Assembly: GCF_004011805.1 (NCBI RefSeq)
Contig: NZ_RCHJ01000003.1
Location: 372,001 to 436,000 of the forward strand
Direction: 5' to 3'
DNA length: 64,000 bases
Source: Piscinibacter defluvii
Lineage (GTDB): Bacteria > Pseudomonadota > Gammaproteobacteria > Burkholderiales > Burkholderiaceae_C
The translations under genes and the position numbers were made by a program. Below are positions 31,140 through 43,213 of the stretch, piece by piece (position 1 is the first letter of the stretch; every line of letters starts with the position of its first letter). A model generated the notes under the pieces. It worked only from the letters and a program-made list of their open reading frames with translations. It was not told the DNA's origin and ran no database searches.

Positions 31140-31370
31140 GTGCCTACGCGAGGGTACCCGTCCGTGGTTGGCTCCGACAAGTCGAGCGGCCCTGACGACC
31201 CTATGGCCGCGGCACTGGCCGTGCTCTCGGTCCGCGAGAAGGGGCTGGACCGCTTCTTGGGCGCTACCCTGGCCTTTGCGTCGCCCGCTGAGCGGGCCGG
31301 GTATCGGCAGGTGCTCCAATCGGGGTTCAACGAGCTTGAGGCCCTGCTACAGGCAGATGGGCTGCTGTGA
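31140..31370 (+). CDS. Small protein of unknown function, coupled to the QatD-like nuclease
   Basis: About 76 residues from GTG 31140, which has GGAG at 31127-31130; an in-frame TTG at 31125 or ATG at 31203 are alternatives. The N-terminus is Pro/Gly/Ser-rich and the rest looks helical (MAAALAVLSVREKGLDRFLG, then AERAGYRQVLQSGFNELEALL). There is no signal peptide or membrane helix, and I do not recognise the family. Its TGA overlaps the ATG of the nuclease gene by one base (TGATG), so the two are translationally coupled and the products may act together. It is too short to be QatA, QatB or QatC. Confidence 0.6.
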   Translation: MPTRGYPSVVGSDKSSGPDDPMAAALAVLSVREKGLDRFLGATLAFASPAERAGYRQVLQSGFNELEALLQADGLL

Positions 31371-32104
31371 TGGACTTCCACTGCCACCTGGACCTCTACC
31401 CTGGGGCAAGGGAGGTCTATCGCGAAGCGGCCAAGCGCAATGAGTTCACTTGGTTGGTGACCACAAGCCCAAAGGCGTTCGCAGCCACGTCGCGTGCGCT
31501 GGAGCCTTCGCCGACGGTGCTCATCACGCCGGGGCTGCATCCGGAAATTGCACACGAGCGCGCAGCAGAGCTGAACTTGCTGTTGGAGCAGATTGCCGGG
31601 GCGAAGGCAGTTGGTGAGGTTGGTCTGGATGGGTCCCCGCGGTTCAAGGCTCACTACGACGTCCAGCGTCGCATCTTCAGCGCGGTCATCCAGCGCTGTT
31701 CCGAGTTGGGCGGCCGCACGCTCAGCATTCACTCCAGACGTGCGGTCAGGGATGTACTGGCCGAGTTGGAAGAGCGCCCGAACTTTGGGACGGCGGTCTT
31801 GCATTGGTTCTCGGGTACCACAGCTGAGTTGAAGGCGGCTGCGGCTCTCGGGTGCTGGTTCAGCATCGGGCCTGCGATGTTCGACTCCGCAAATGGCAGA
31901 GCGTTAGCCGCCGCAATGCCCCGCGACCGAGTCGTGCCGGAGAGCGACGGCCCCTTTGCGAAGATTGCAGGCAAGCCAGTGATGCCTTGGAGCGGGAGGC
32001 AGACCGCCGAGCGGCTGGCGCCTCTGTGGCGTCTATCAACCGAGGAGGCAGCTGGTGCGCTCGCTCAAAACGGGCGCGCGCTTCTCAACCTCATGGGGCG
32101 ATAG
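31370..32104 (+). CDS. TatD-family metal-dependent nuclease, QatD-like
   Basis: A 244-residue TIM-barrel metallohydrolase. All TatD metal ligands are present: H4 and H6 (DFHCHLDLYP), E83 (VGEVGLDGSP), H121 (LSIHSRRA), H145 (VLHWFSGT) and D193 (PESDGPF). The wording of these motifs, with DLYP, GLDGSP and GCWFSIGPAM, resembles QatD, the nuclease of the Qat anti-phage defence system (from memory), more than housekeeping TatD. QatA, QatB and QatC are absent here. It overlaps the small gene by one base and sits entirely within a TIR-flanked element of lower G+C. A role in defence or element maintenance is inference. Confidence 0.82.
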   Translation: MDFHCHLDLYPGAREVYREAAKRNEFTWLVTTSPKAFAATSRALEPSPTVLITPGLHPEIAHERAAELNLLLEQIAGAKAVGEVGLDGSPRFKAHYDVQRRIFSAVIQRCSELGGRTLSIHSRRAVRDVLAELEERPNFGTAVLHWFSGTTAELKAAAALGCWFSIGPAMFDSANGRALAAAMPRDRVVPESDGPFAKIAGKPVMPWSGRQTAERLAPLWRLSTEEAAGALAQNGRALLNLMGR

Positions 32105-32194
32105 CGGCAGGGCGTTTGAAGCGCTTGCCGAAGTCGCGCCTAATTCCTCAGACGCGGACATCCCCAGTCGACCTAAGTCCTTGATTTCAAAGGC
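32105..32194 (+). other. Non-coding right end of the element
   Basis: About 90 bases between the nuclease stop and the right terminal repeat. I see no convincing gene, only short frames crossing the element end. It lacks the subterminal sequence found at the left end, so the two ends match only over the 26-bp repeats. Confidence 0.5.
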
Positions 32195-32220
32195 TTTGGG
32201 TCATCAGCTCGATAACACCC
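32195..32220 (-). repeat. Right terminal inverted repeat (26 bp)
   Basis: Reads TTTGGGTCATC to GATAACACCC on the plus strand, the reverse complement of 31060-31085 with one mismatch. It ends exactly at the right target duplication. Confidence 0.88.
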
Positions 32221-32228
32221 GGTGGACG
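32221..32228 (+). repeat. 8-bp target-site duplication, right copy
   Basis: GGTGGACG, identical to 31052-31059 and directly adjoining the right terminal repeat. Removing 31060-32228 would rejoin an uninterrupted acyltransferase 3' end to the terminator that follows. Confidence 0.85.
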
Positions 32229-32229
32229 C

Positions 32230-32253
32230 AAAAACGGGGCCCGAAGGCCCCGT
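32230..32253 (-). terminator. Rho-independent terminator of the Bax-inhibitor gene
   Basis: Stem ACGGGGCC (32234-32241) pairs with GGCCCCGT (32246-32253) around a four-base loop. On the minus strand a run of T follows (32233-32230), 22 bp past the stop of the Bax-inhibitor gene. Before the insertion it would also have lain at the end of the acyltransferase gene, in its coding frame. Confidence 0.85.
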
Positions 32254-32274
32254 CTGAATGCGTCGGCCGACGAC

Positions 32275-32970
32275 TTACTCGCTGCTGCCGCCGATGCCGA
32301 ACAGGGCCAGCAGGGCCTGGAACACGTTGTAGATGCTCAGGTAGACGCCCAGCGTGGCGCTGATGTAGTTCGTCTCGTAGCCGTCGCGCACGCGCTTCAG
32401 GTCGTACAGGATGAACGCCGAGAAGATGCCGGTCACCAGCACCGACAGCGTGATCATCAGCGCGCCCGACTGGATGAAGAAGTTCGCGATGCCGGCCACC
32501 AGCACCATCAGGGCGCCGACGAACAGCCACTTGCCCATCGCCGACAGGTCGCGCTTGATCACCGTGGACAGCGCCGCCATGCCGAGGAAGATCACCCCGG
32601 TGCTGGCGAACGCCATCATGATCAGCGTGGCGCCGTTGGCCAGGCCGAGCACGGCGCCGACCAGGCGGGCGAGCATCAGGCCCATGAAGAAGGTGAAGGC
32701 CAGCAGCACCGGCACGCCGGCGGCCGAGTTCTTGGTCTTCTCGATCGCGAACATGAAGCCGAACGCGCCGACCAGGAACACGACCAGCCCGATGCCCGGC
32801 GACATGGCGCGGGCCAGGCCCGTCGAGACGCCGATCCAGGCGCCCAGCACCGTCGGAACCATCGACAGGGCGAGCAGCCAGTAGGTGTTGCGCAACACAC
32901 GATTGCGCTGTTCCACCGAGACGCCGGCACCGGCGTAACCGGTGTAGGCAGCTTGCAGGCTCTGGGACAT
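32275..32970 (-). CDS. Bax inhibitor-1/YccA family membrane protein
   Basis: A 231-residue protein with seven hydrophobic helices and the BI-1 family C-terminus (SVLVTGIFSAFILYDLKRVRDG...NYISATLGVYLSIYNVFQALLALFG), including paired Asp residues thought to form the pH sensor of bacterial BsYetJ-like channels. The family includes E. coli YccA, an FtsH modulator, and YbhL. GGAGG precedes ATG 32970. A -10-like TAGAAT is seen at 33020-33015. It is convergent with the element-bearing acyltransferase gene. Confidence 0.9.
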   Translation of the reverse strand: MSQSLQAAYTGYAGAGVSVEQRNRVLRNTYWLLALSMVPTVLGAWIGVSTGLARAMSPGIGLVVFLVGAFGFMFAIEKTKNSAAGVPVLLAFTFFMGLMLARLVGAVLGLANGATLIMMAFASTGVIFLGMAALSTVIKRDLSAMGKWLFVGALMVLVAGIANFFIQSGALMITLSVLVTGIFSAFILYDLKRVRDGYETNYISATLGVYLSIYNVFQALLALFGIGGSSE

Positions 32971-33120
32971 GAAACCTCCGTTGGGATTGATACGGCCTGT
33001 GACCGACGAACAAAATTCTAGTTCCCTCGCACAGGCGACCGCCGGCCAAAGCCCTGCGGTCCGTGGCAATTTGGGACCTCGGGGCCGAAATGCAAGCCGG
33101 CAGTGCGGCTTCTGCGGCGG

Positions 33121-33126
33121 TAGAGT
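33121..33126 (+). promoter_or_regulatory. -10-like hexamer directly before the GlcG-like gene
   Basis: TAGAGT lies 6 bases before the ATG at 33133, with no Shine-Dalgarno sequence between, compatible with a leaderless mRNA. Confidence 0.35.
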
Positions 33127-33132
33127 TCCGGC

Positions 33133-33537
33133 ATGAACAGCAAACCCGTGCTCGCGCTCGACGATGTCAAGCGCATTGCCGCCGCGGCCGAGGCCGAGGC
33201 GCTGAAGAATCAGTGGGCGGTCAGCATCGCCATCGTCGACGACGGTGGCCACCTCTTGTGGCTGCAGCGCCTGGACGGCGCCGCGCCGGTGTCGGCGCAC
33301 ATCGCCCCCGGCAAGGCGCGCACCTCGGCGCTGGGCCGGCGCGAGAGCCGCGTCTACGAGGAGATGATCAACCAGGGCCGCACCTCCTTCCTCAGCGCGC
33401 CGGGCCTGGAGGCGCTGCTGGAAGGCGGCGTGCCGATCCTGGTCGACGGGCACTGCATCGGCGCGGTGGGGGTCAGCGGGGTGAAGTCGAGCGAGGACGC
33501 GCAGATCGCCAAGGCGGGCATCGCCGCCCTCGGCTGA
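33133..33537 (+). CDS. GlcG/HbpS family heme-binding-like protein
   Basis: A 134-residue protein of the GlcG/HbpS (DUF336) family: LALDDVKRIAAAAEAEALKNQWAVSIAIVDDGGHLLWLQRLDGA, then ISPGKA-like IAPGKARTSALGRRES and C-terminal GVPILVDGHCIGAVGVSGVKSSEDAQIAKAGI. Members bind heme or corrinoid-like ligands or stand beside glycolate genes, but function in most is unknown. It is a single gene between the Bax-inhibitor gene and the carA leader. Confidence 0.85.
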   Translation: MNSKPVLALDDVKRIAAAAEAEALKNQWAVSIAIVDDGGHLLWLQRLDGAAPVSAHIAPGKARTSALGRRESRVYEEMINQGRTSFLSAPGLEALLEGGVPILVDGHCIGAVGVSGVKSSEDAQIAKAGIAALG

Positions 33538-33575
33538 ACATCCGGGTTGTCCCCGGCCGGTCGATGGCCGCGGGC

Positions 33576-33581
33576 TATAAT
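33576..33581 (+). promoter_or_regulatory. Probable carAB promoter -10 box
   Basis: A consensus TATAAT in the 166-bp gap before carA. No good -35 is found at 16-18 bp, so it may need an activator. Transcription from here would give a carA leader of about 115 bases. Confidence 0.5.
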
Positions 33582-33703
33582 TCCGCGGTTTACCTTCACC
33601 CACGCCGCCCAGCGCTTTCCCGCTGCAATCCGACGGATCTTCCTCGGCACTCAACGCCGGTCGACGAGCCGACCTGGGCGCGCACACAGACAGGGAGTCC
33701 CCG

Positions 33704-34867
33704 GTGCCGCCGCCATTGCTGTCCCCCCACGCCCCGGCGATCCTGGCTCTCGCGGACGGCACGATCTTCCAGGGCGTCTCGATCGGCGCCCCCGGTTGCA
33801 CGGTTGGCGAAGTGGTGTTCAACACCGCGCTGACGGGCTACCAGGAAATCCTCACCGACCCGAGCTACTGCCGCCAGATCGTCACGCTGACCTACCCGCA
33901 CATCGGCAACGTCGGCGTCAACGCGGAGGACGTGGAGGCGTCGAAGGTTCACGCTGCCGGCCTGATCATCAAGGACCTGCCGGTGCGCGAATCCAACTTC
34001 CGCATGAGCGAGACGCTGCCGGCCTACCTGCGGCGCGAAGGCACCGTGGCCATTGCCGGCATCGACACCCGCCGCCTGACGCGCGTGCTGCGCACCCAGG
34101 GGGCCCAGAACGGCTGCATCCTGACCCTGCCCGAAAGCGCGGTGGTGACGGACGCCCACCGTGCCGACGCCATCGCCCGGGCCAAGGCCGCGCCGAGCAT
34201 GGCCGGGCAGGACCTGGCCAAGGTCGTGAGCGCGAGCGAGGTGCAGCCCTGGACCGAATCCGAGTGGACGCTCGGCCGCGGCTTCGGGCAGGCGAAGGGC
34301 GGGCGCTTCCACGTTGTCGCCTATGACTTCGGCGTCAAGCGCAACATCCTGCGCATGCTGGCGCAACGGGGCTGCCGGGTCACCGTCGTGCCGGCCCAGA
34401 CGCCGGCGGCCAGGGCGCTCGAACTCCAGCCCGACGGCATCTTCCTGAGCAATGGCCCGGGCGACCCGGAGCCCTGCGACTACGCGATCGCCGCGGCGCG
34501 GGAACTGATCGAGCGCGGCATTCCGACCTTCGGCATCTGCCTGGGTCACCAGATCCTCGCGCTCGCCTCCGGCGCGAAGACCTTCAAGATGAAGTTCGGC
34601 CACCACGGCGCCAACCACCCGGTGAAGGACCTGGACAGCGGCCGGGTCAGCATCACCAGCCAGAACCACGGCTTCGCGGTGGACGAGAAGACGCTGCCGG
34701 CCACGCTGCGCCCGACGCATGTGTCGCTGTTCGACGGCACGCTGCAGGGCCTGGCCCGCACCGATCGCCCCGCCTTCTGCTTCCAGGGCCACCCCGAAGC
34801 CTCGCCCGGCCCGCACGACATCGGTTACCTGTTCGATCGCTTCGTGAACCTCATGGAGAAACGCTGA
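33704..34867 (+). CDS. carA: Carbamoyl-phosphate synthase small (glutaminase) subunit
   Basis: A 387-residue glutamine amidotransferase subunit supplying ammonia to CarB for arginine and pyrimidine synthesis. The class I triad is C279 (FGICLGHQ), H363 and E365 ([11 protein letters not shown]). The N-terminal domain has the typical [17 protein letters not shown] at 33704 is chosen because GGGAG lies 8 bases upstream and no ATG is available before the conserved start. It ends one base before the carB ATG. Confidence 0.97.
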   Translation: MPPPLLSPHAPAILALADGTIFQGVSIGAPGCTVGEVVFNTALTGYQEILTDPSYCRQIVTLTYPHIGNVGVNAEDVEASKVHAAGLIIKDLPVRESNFRMSETLPAYLRREGTVAIAGIDTRRLTRVLRTQGAQNGCILTLPESAVVTDAHRADAIARAKAAPSMAGQDLAKVVSASEVQPWTESEWTLGRGFGQAKGGRFHVVAYDFGVKRNILRMLAQRGCRVTVVPAQTPAARALELQPDGIFLSNGPGDPEPCDYAIAAARELIERGIPTFGICLGHQILALASGAKTFKMKFGHHGANHPVKDLDSGRVSITSQNHGFAVDEKTLPATLRPTHVSLFDGTLQGLARTDRPAFCFQGHPEASPGPHDIGYLFDRFVNLMEKR

Positions 34868-34868
34868 G

Positions 34869-38120
<3,252 letters not shown>

Positions 38121-38141
38121 ACTCCGGCGCAACTCTCCACG

Positions 38142-38179
38142 GCCGCCGCCGGATCCTCTGGGCGGCGGCTTCGTTTTTT
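38142..38179 (+). terminator. Rho-independent terminator after carB
   Basis: Stem GCCGCCGCC (38142-38150) pairs with GGCGGCGGC (38161-38169) around a 10-base loop, followed by TCGTTTTTT. It starts 21 bp past the carB stop and precedes greA. Confidence 0.9.
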
Positions 38180-38200
38180 CCGGCTCGAGGATTCTTTCGC

Positions 38201-38677
38201 ATGGCCACCATCCCCCTCACCAAGCGCGGCGCCGAGAAGCTCAAGGACGAGCTGACGCGGCTGAAGTCCGTCGAGCGGCATGCGGTCATCCAGGCCATCG
38301 CCGAGGCGCGCGCGCAAGGCGACCTGTCCGAGAACGCCGAGTACGAGGCGGCCAAGGACAAGCAGGGCTTCATCGAGGGCCGCATCCTCGAGATCGAGGG
38401 CAAGCTCGCGGCCGCGCAGATCATCGACCCGGCCGCGCTGGACGCCGGCGGCAAGGTGGTGTTCGGCTCGACCGTCGACCTCGAGGACGTGGACAGCGGC
38501 GCGCAGGTCACCTACCAGATCGTCGGCGAGGACGAGGCCGACCTGAAGCAGGGCCTGATCTCGATCGGCTCGCCGATTGCCCGCGCACTGATCGGCAAGG
38601 AGGCCGGCGACGTGGCCGAGGTGCAGGCGCCGGGTGGGCTGCGCCACTACGAGATCGTCGGCGTCCGCTACATCTGA
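38201..38677 (+). CDS. greA: Transcription elongation factor GreA
   Basis: A 158-residue factor that rescues backtracked RNA polymerase by stimulating transcript cleavage. The N-terminal coiled coil ([23 protein letters not shown]...) carries the acidic tip [16 protein letters not shown], and the C-terminal FKBP-like domain ends [12 protein letters not shown]. Length is standard. It follows the carB terminator and overlaps the next gene by one base (TGATG). Confidence 0.97.
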   Translation: MATIPLTKRGAEKLKDELTRLKSVERHAVIQAIAEARAQGDLSENAEYEAAKDKQGFIEGRILEIEGKLAAAQIIDPAALDAGGKVVFGSTVDLEDVDSGAQVTYQIVGEDEADLKQGLISIGSPIARALIGKEAGDVAEVQAPGGLRHYEIVGVRYI

Positions 38678-39120
38678 TGAGCCGCCTCGCGGGGCTGCTG
38701 GCGGCGCTGTGGGCCGGCGTGCTGGCCTGCGTCGCCGGCATTGCCACGCCGAGCGCCTTCGCCCTGTTGCCGCGCGCCGAGGCCGGCCGGGTGGCGGGGC
38801 GCATCCTGGCGATCGAGGCGCACCTGAGCCTCGCGCTCGGCCTGCTGGTCCTGATGATGACCTGGCGACTGGCGCGCGACGCGGCCGAGGCCGGACGCGG
38901 CTCGCGCATGAGCGCCGAGCTGCTGCTGGCCGCCGGCACCTTGTTCTGCACCGTGGCGGGCTACTTCGCCGTGCAGCCGATGATGGAGGCGGCGCGGGCC
39001 GGGCAGGGGCCCTGGAGCTTCGGCGCGCTGCACGCGGTCTCCAGCGTCTTCTTCGCGCTCAAGGGCCTGCTGGTGCTGGCCCTGGCCTGGCGACTCAGCC
39101 GCCCTGCGCAGACTTCTTGA
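38677..39120 (+). CDS. DUF4149 domain membrane protein
   Basis: A 147-residue protein with four hydrophobic helices (about residues 5-30, 45-65, 80-100 and 118-138), matching the small DUF4149/TMEM205-like family that commonly follows greA in this order. Function is unknown. ATG at 38677 overlaps the greA stop by one base, indicating coupled translation. Its 3' end overlaps the convergent yhbY gene by 26 bp. Confidence 0.8.
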   Translation: MSRLAGLLAALWAGVLACVAGIATPSAFALLPRAEAGRVAGRILAIEAHLSLALGLLVLMMTWRLARDAAEAGRGSRMSAELLLAAGTLFCTVAGYFAVQPMMEAARAGQGPWSFGALHAVSSVFFALKGLLVLALAWRLSRPAQTS

Positions 39121-39571
39121 GGCTCGCCTGCCGCTTGCGGGCGCGCTTGACCTCGCCGCCGGCCGTGAGCCGCTGGTTGCCCATCACCTTGATCTTCTTC
39201 ACCTGCGGGCGATGGTTGCCGCTCTTCGAGAACTTCAGGATCTTGACCACCTTGGGGCCGGGCATCCGGTCCTCGCGCTCGGCCTTGGGCTTCACCGGGA
39301 TCGGGCGCCACAGCACCAGCAGCTTGCCGATGTGCTGGATCGGGGCGGCATTGAGCTCCTCGGCCAGGATCAGCAGCATCTGCTCGCGCACCGCGCGGTC
39401 GTCGGAGAACACGCGGATCTTGATCAGCCCGTGGGCGTTCAAGGCGGCGTCGGCCTCCTTGCGGATGGCTTCGGTCAGGCCCTCGGCGCCGATCAGCACG
39501 ACCGGATCGAGGTGGTGGGCCGCGGCGCGGTGTTCCTTGCGCTGCGCCGGGGTCAGGGTGAGGACGGGCAT
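39095..39571 (-). CDS. yhbY: YhbY/CRS1-type ribosome-assembly RNA-binding protein
   Basis: A 158-residue protein. The CRM (CRS1-YhbY) domain spans residues about 1-97 ([31 protein letters not shown] ... [13 protein letters not shown]). It is followed by a Lys/Arg-rich tail of about 60 residues, longer than E. coli YhbY. YhbY binds pre-50S particles. Only 20 bp separate its start from the divergent rlmE start. Its 3' end overlaps the DUF4149 gene. Confidence 0.9.
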   Translation of the reverse strand: MPVLTLTPAQRKEHRAAAHHLDPVVLIGAEGLTEAIRKEADAALNAHGLIKIRVFSDDRAVREQMLLILAEELNAAPIQHIGKLLVLWRPIPVKPKAEREDRMPGPKVVKILKFSKSGNHRPQVKKIKVMGNQRLTAGGEVKRARKRQASLKKSAQGG

Positions 39572-39575
39572 CTGC

Positions 39576-39583
39576 GTATTATC
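39576..39583. promoter_or_regulatory. Shared -10-like sequence in the 20-bp yhbY/rlmE divergent gap
   Basis: TATTAT (39577-39582, plus strand) ends 9 bases before the rlmE ATG. The reverse strand reads GATAAT (39583-39578), ending 6 bases before the yhbY ATG. There is no room for leaders or Shine-Dalgarno sequences, so leaderless transcripts are likely in at least one direction. Confidence 0.45.
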
Positions 39584-39591
39584 CCCGTCCG

Positions 39592-40275
39592 ATGAGCGTC
39601 CGATCCAAGAGCAAGAAGGTCAATCGCGCGTGGCTGCACGACCACCTGACCGATCCCTACGTCAAGCTGGCGCAGAAGGAGGGCTACCGGGCCCGCGCGG
39701 CCTACAAGCTCAAGGAGATCGACGAGACCCTGCACCTGGTGCGGCCCGGGCAGCTGGTGGTCGACCTGGGCGCCACGCCCGGCGCCTGGAGCCAGTACCT
39801 GCGCCGCAGGTTCGCCGGCCCGGGAGGCGCCCTGAACGGCACCATCATCGCGCTGGACATCCTGGACTTCGAGCCGATCGAGGGGGTCGAGTTCATCCAG
39901 GGCGATTTCCGCGAGGACGCGGTGCTGGCCCGGCTGAGCGCCAGGGTGGGTGGCCGGCCGGTCGACCTGGTGGTCTCGGACATGGCGCCCAACCTCTCGG
40001 GCATCGAAAGCGCCGATTCCGCCCGGATCGCGCACCTGGTCGAACTGGCGGTGGAGTTCGCCCAGAACCACCTCAAGCCCACCGGTGCCCTGGTGTGCAA
40101 GGTGTTCCACGGCAGCGGCTACAGCCAGCTCGTGGAACTGTTCAAGCAGCGCTTCCGCACCGTCAAGGCGCTCAAGCCGAAGGCTTCGCGCGACAAGTCG
40201 GCGGAAACCTTCCTGATCGGCATCGGTCTCAAGGCCCGTGCCGAAGTCGCCGAAAACCGGGTCGTACCAGGGTGA
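39592..40275 (+). CDS. rlmE: 23S rRNA (uridine-2552-2'-O)-methyltransferase RlmE (FtsJ/RrmJ)
   Basis: A 227-residue SAM-dependent 2'-O-methyltransferase acting on U2552 of 23S rRNA in 50S particles. The K-D-K-E tetrad is visible: Lys in [12 protein letters not shown], Asp in [11 protein letters not shown], Lys in [10 protein letters not shown], Glu in [10 protein letters not shown]; the SAM site is [13 protein letters not shown]. As in E. coli it stands directly before ftsH, in a heat-shock-type arrangement. Confidence 0.96.
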   Translation: MSVRSKSKKVNRAWLHDHLTDPYVKLAQKEGYRARAAYKLKEIDETLHLVRPGQLVVDLGATPGAWSQYLRRRFAGPGGALNGTIIALDILDFEPIEGVEFIQGDFREDAVLARLSARVGGRPVDLVVSDMAPNLSGIESADSARIAHLVELAVEFAQNHLKPTGALVCKVFHGSGYSQLVELFKQRFRTVKALKPKASRDKSAETFLIGIGLKARAEVAENRVVPG

Positions 40276-40294
40276 AACGCCCCGGGCCCGCGGG

Positions 40295-40322
40295 CTTGAC
40301 TGCACTAAAATCGACACCACAT
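40295..40322 (+). promoter_or_regulatory. Possible ftsH promoter (sigma-32-like or TAAAAT sigma-70-like)
   Basis: CTTGAC (40295-40300) and CCACAT (40317-40322) resemble the sigma-32 elements CTTGAA and CCCCAT at an acceptable spacing. TAAAAT at 40306-40311 is an alternative sigma-70 -10. Either would give a leader of some 60 bases before ftsH. Heat-shock control of ftsH is known in E. coli. Confidence 0.3.
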
Positions 40323-40383
40323 GCCGTGGCAATGGGCGGAAACCCTTCCGCCGCGTTGTCTGAATCTCGGAAAAGGAGCCGCG

Positions 40384-42288
<1,905 letters not shown>

Positions 42289-42311
42289 TCCGGCCGCCGC
42301 TCCTGAACTCG

Positions 42312-42335
42312 ACGGGGCTTCGGCCCCGTTTTCTT
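42312..42335 (+). terminator. Rho-independent terminator between ftsH and folP
   Basis: Stem ACGGGGC (42312-42318), loop TTCG, stem GCCCCGT (42323-42329), then TTTCTTT. It separates ftsH from folP, although the folP ATG follows closely, so some read-through into folP is likely. Confidence 0.8.
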
Positions 42336-42346
42336 TGCAGGCTCCC

Positions 42347-43213
42347 ATGTTCTGGCAGACCACGCGCTTCCGCATCGACCTCGCGCGCCCGCGCGTGATG
42401 GGCATCGTCAACGTGACGCCGGATTCGTTCTCCGACGGCGGCCGCCTGGGCGACGCGGCGGCGGCACTGCGTCACTGCGAGCAGCTGCTGGCCGAGGGGG
42501 CCGACATCCTCGACATCGGCGGCGAATCCAGCCGCCCCGGCGCCGCGCCGGTGCCGCTCGCGGAGGAGCTGGCGCGTGTGCTGCCGGTGGTGCAGGGCGC
42601 GCTGGGTTTCGGGGTGCCGCTCTCCGTGGACACGGTCAAGCCGGAGGTGATGCGCCGTGCGCTCGAGCTCGGCGCGGATATCGTCAACGACATCGGCGCG
42701 CTGCTGGCGCCGGGCGCGCTGGAGGCGGTGGCCGCCTTCCCTTGCGCCGGCGTCTGCCTGATGCACATGCGCGGCGACCCGGCGACCATGCAGCAGCGCC
42801 CGGCCTACGACGACGTGGTCGCCGAAGTCGCCGACTTCCTGGCGGGCCGGCTGCAGGTGCTGCGTGCCGCGGGCGTCGACGACGAACGCATCGTGCTCGA
42901 CCCGGGCATCGGTTTCGGCAAGACGGTCGAGCACAACCTCGAGCTGCTGCGGCGTCAGCCGGAGCTGCTGGCGCTCGGCCGGCCGCTGCTGCTGGGCTGG
43001 TCGCGCAAGTCCACCCTCGGGGCGGTGACGGGCCGCGCGGTCGGTGAACGCCTGGCCGGCAGCATCGCCGCCGCGCTGGCGGCGGCCCGGCAGGGGGCGG
43101 CGATCCTGCGTGTGCACGATGTCGCAGCCACCGTCGACGCCCTGAAGGTGTGGGGGGCGGCCGGACTGCTGCCGGTGCCAGAATCCCCCGCGACACGAGG
43201 AGCGATCCGATGA
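42347..43213 (+). CDS. folP: Dihydropteroate synthase
   Basis: A 288-residue TIM-barrel enzyme joining 6-hydroxymethyl-dihydropterin pyrophosphate and p-aminobenzoate in folate synthesis; it is the sulfonamide target. Family motifs: [39 protein letters not shown], and [14 protein letters not shown] near the end. The stop overlaps the glmM ATG by 4 bp. The ribosome binding site is weak. Confidence 0.96.
   Translation: MFWQTTRFRIDLARPRVMGIVNVTPDSFSDGGRLGDAAAALRHCEQLLAEGADILDIGGESSRPGAAPVPLAEELARVLPVVQGALGFGVPLSVDTVKPEVMRRALELGADIVNDIGALLAPGALEAVAAFPCAGVCLMHMRGDPATMQQRPAYDDVVAEVADFLAGRLQVLRAAGVDDERIVLDPGIGFGKTVEHNLELLRRQPELLALGRPLLLGWSRKSTLGAVTGRAVGERLAGSIAAALAAARQGAAILRVHDVAATVDALKVWGAAGLLPVPESPATRGAIR

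Larger units (their letters stand above)
31060..32220 (+). mobile_element. 1,161-bp TIR-flanked element without transposase, carrying a small gene and a QatD-like nuclease gene
   Basis: The segment is bounded by 26-bp inverted repeats with one mismatch and by perfect 8-bp target duplications. Its G+C is lower than the surroundings (36 of 60 bases in 31441-31500 by hand count) and its codon use is more relaxed. No transposase or recombinase reading frame is present, so it is non-autonomous and would need a transposase in trans. An 8-bp duplication occurs with IS256, ISL3, IS6, IS66 and IS1595-type enzymes; the family cannot be decided from the ends alone. It inserted into the 3' end of the acyltransferase gene. 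Confidence 0.85.

Noticed and set aside
31370-32104. A complete Qat anti-phage system
   Set aside because: Only the QatD-like nuclease is present. The neighbours are a small unknown protein, an acyltransferase and a Bax-inhibitor protein; no QatA ATPase, QatB or QueC-like QatC gene is nearby.
31060-32220. The element as an integron gene cassette or as a full insertion sequence
   Set aside because: There is no attC-like site or integrase, and no transposase frame. Terminal inverted repeats and an 8-bp target duplication show transposition instead, of a non-autonomous unit.
32055-32363. A 102-codon frame crossing the right end of the element
   Set aside because: It starts inside the nuclease gene in another frame, runs through the terminal repeat, terminator and antisense Bax-inhibitor gene, and has no recognisable domain.
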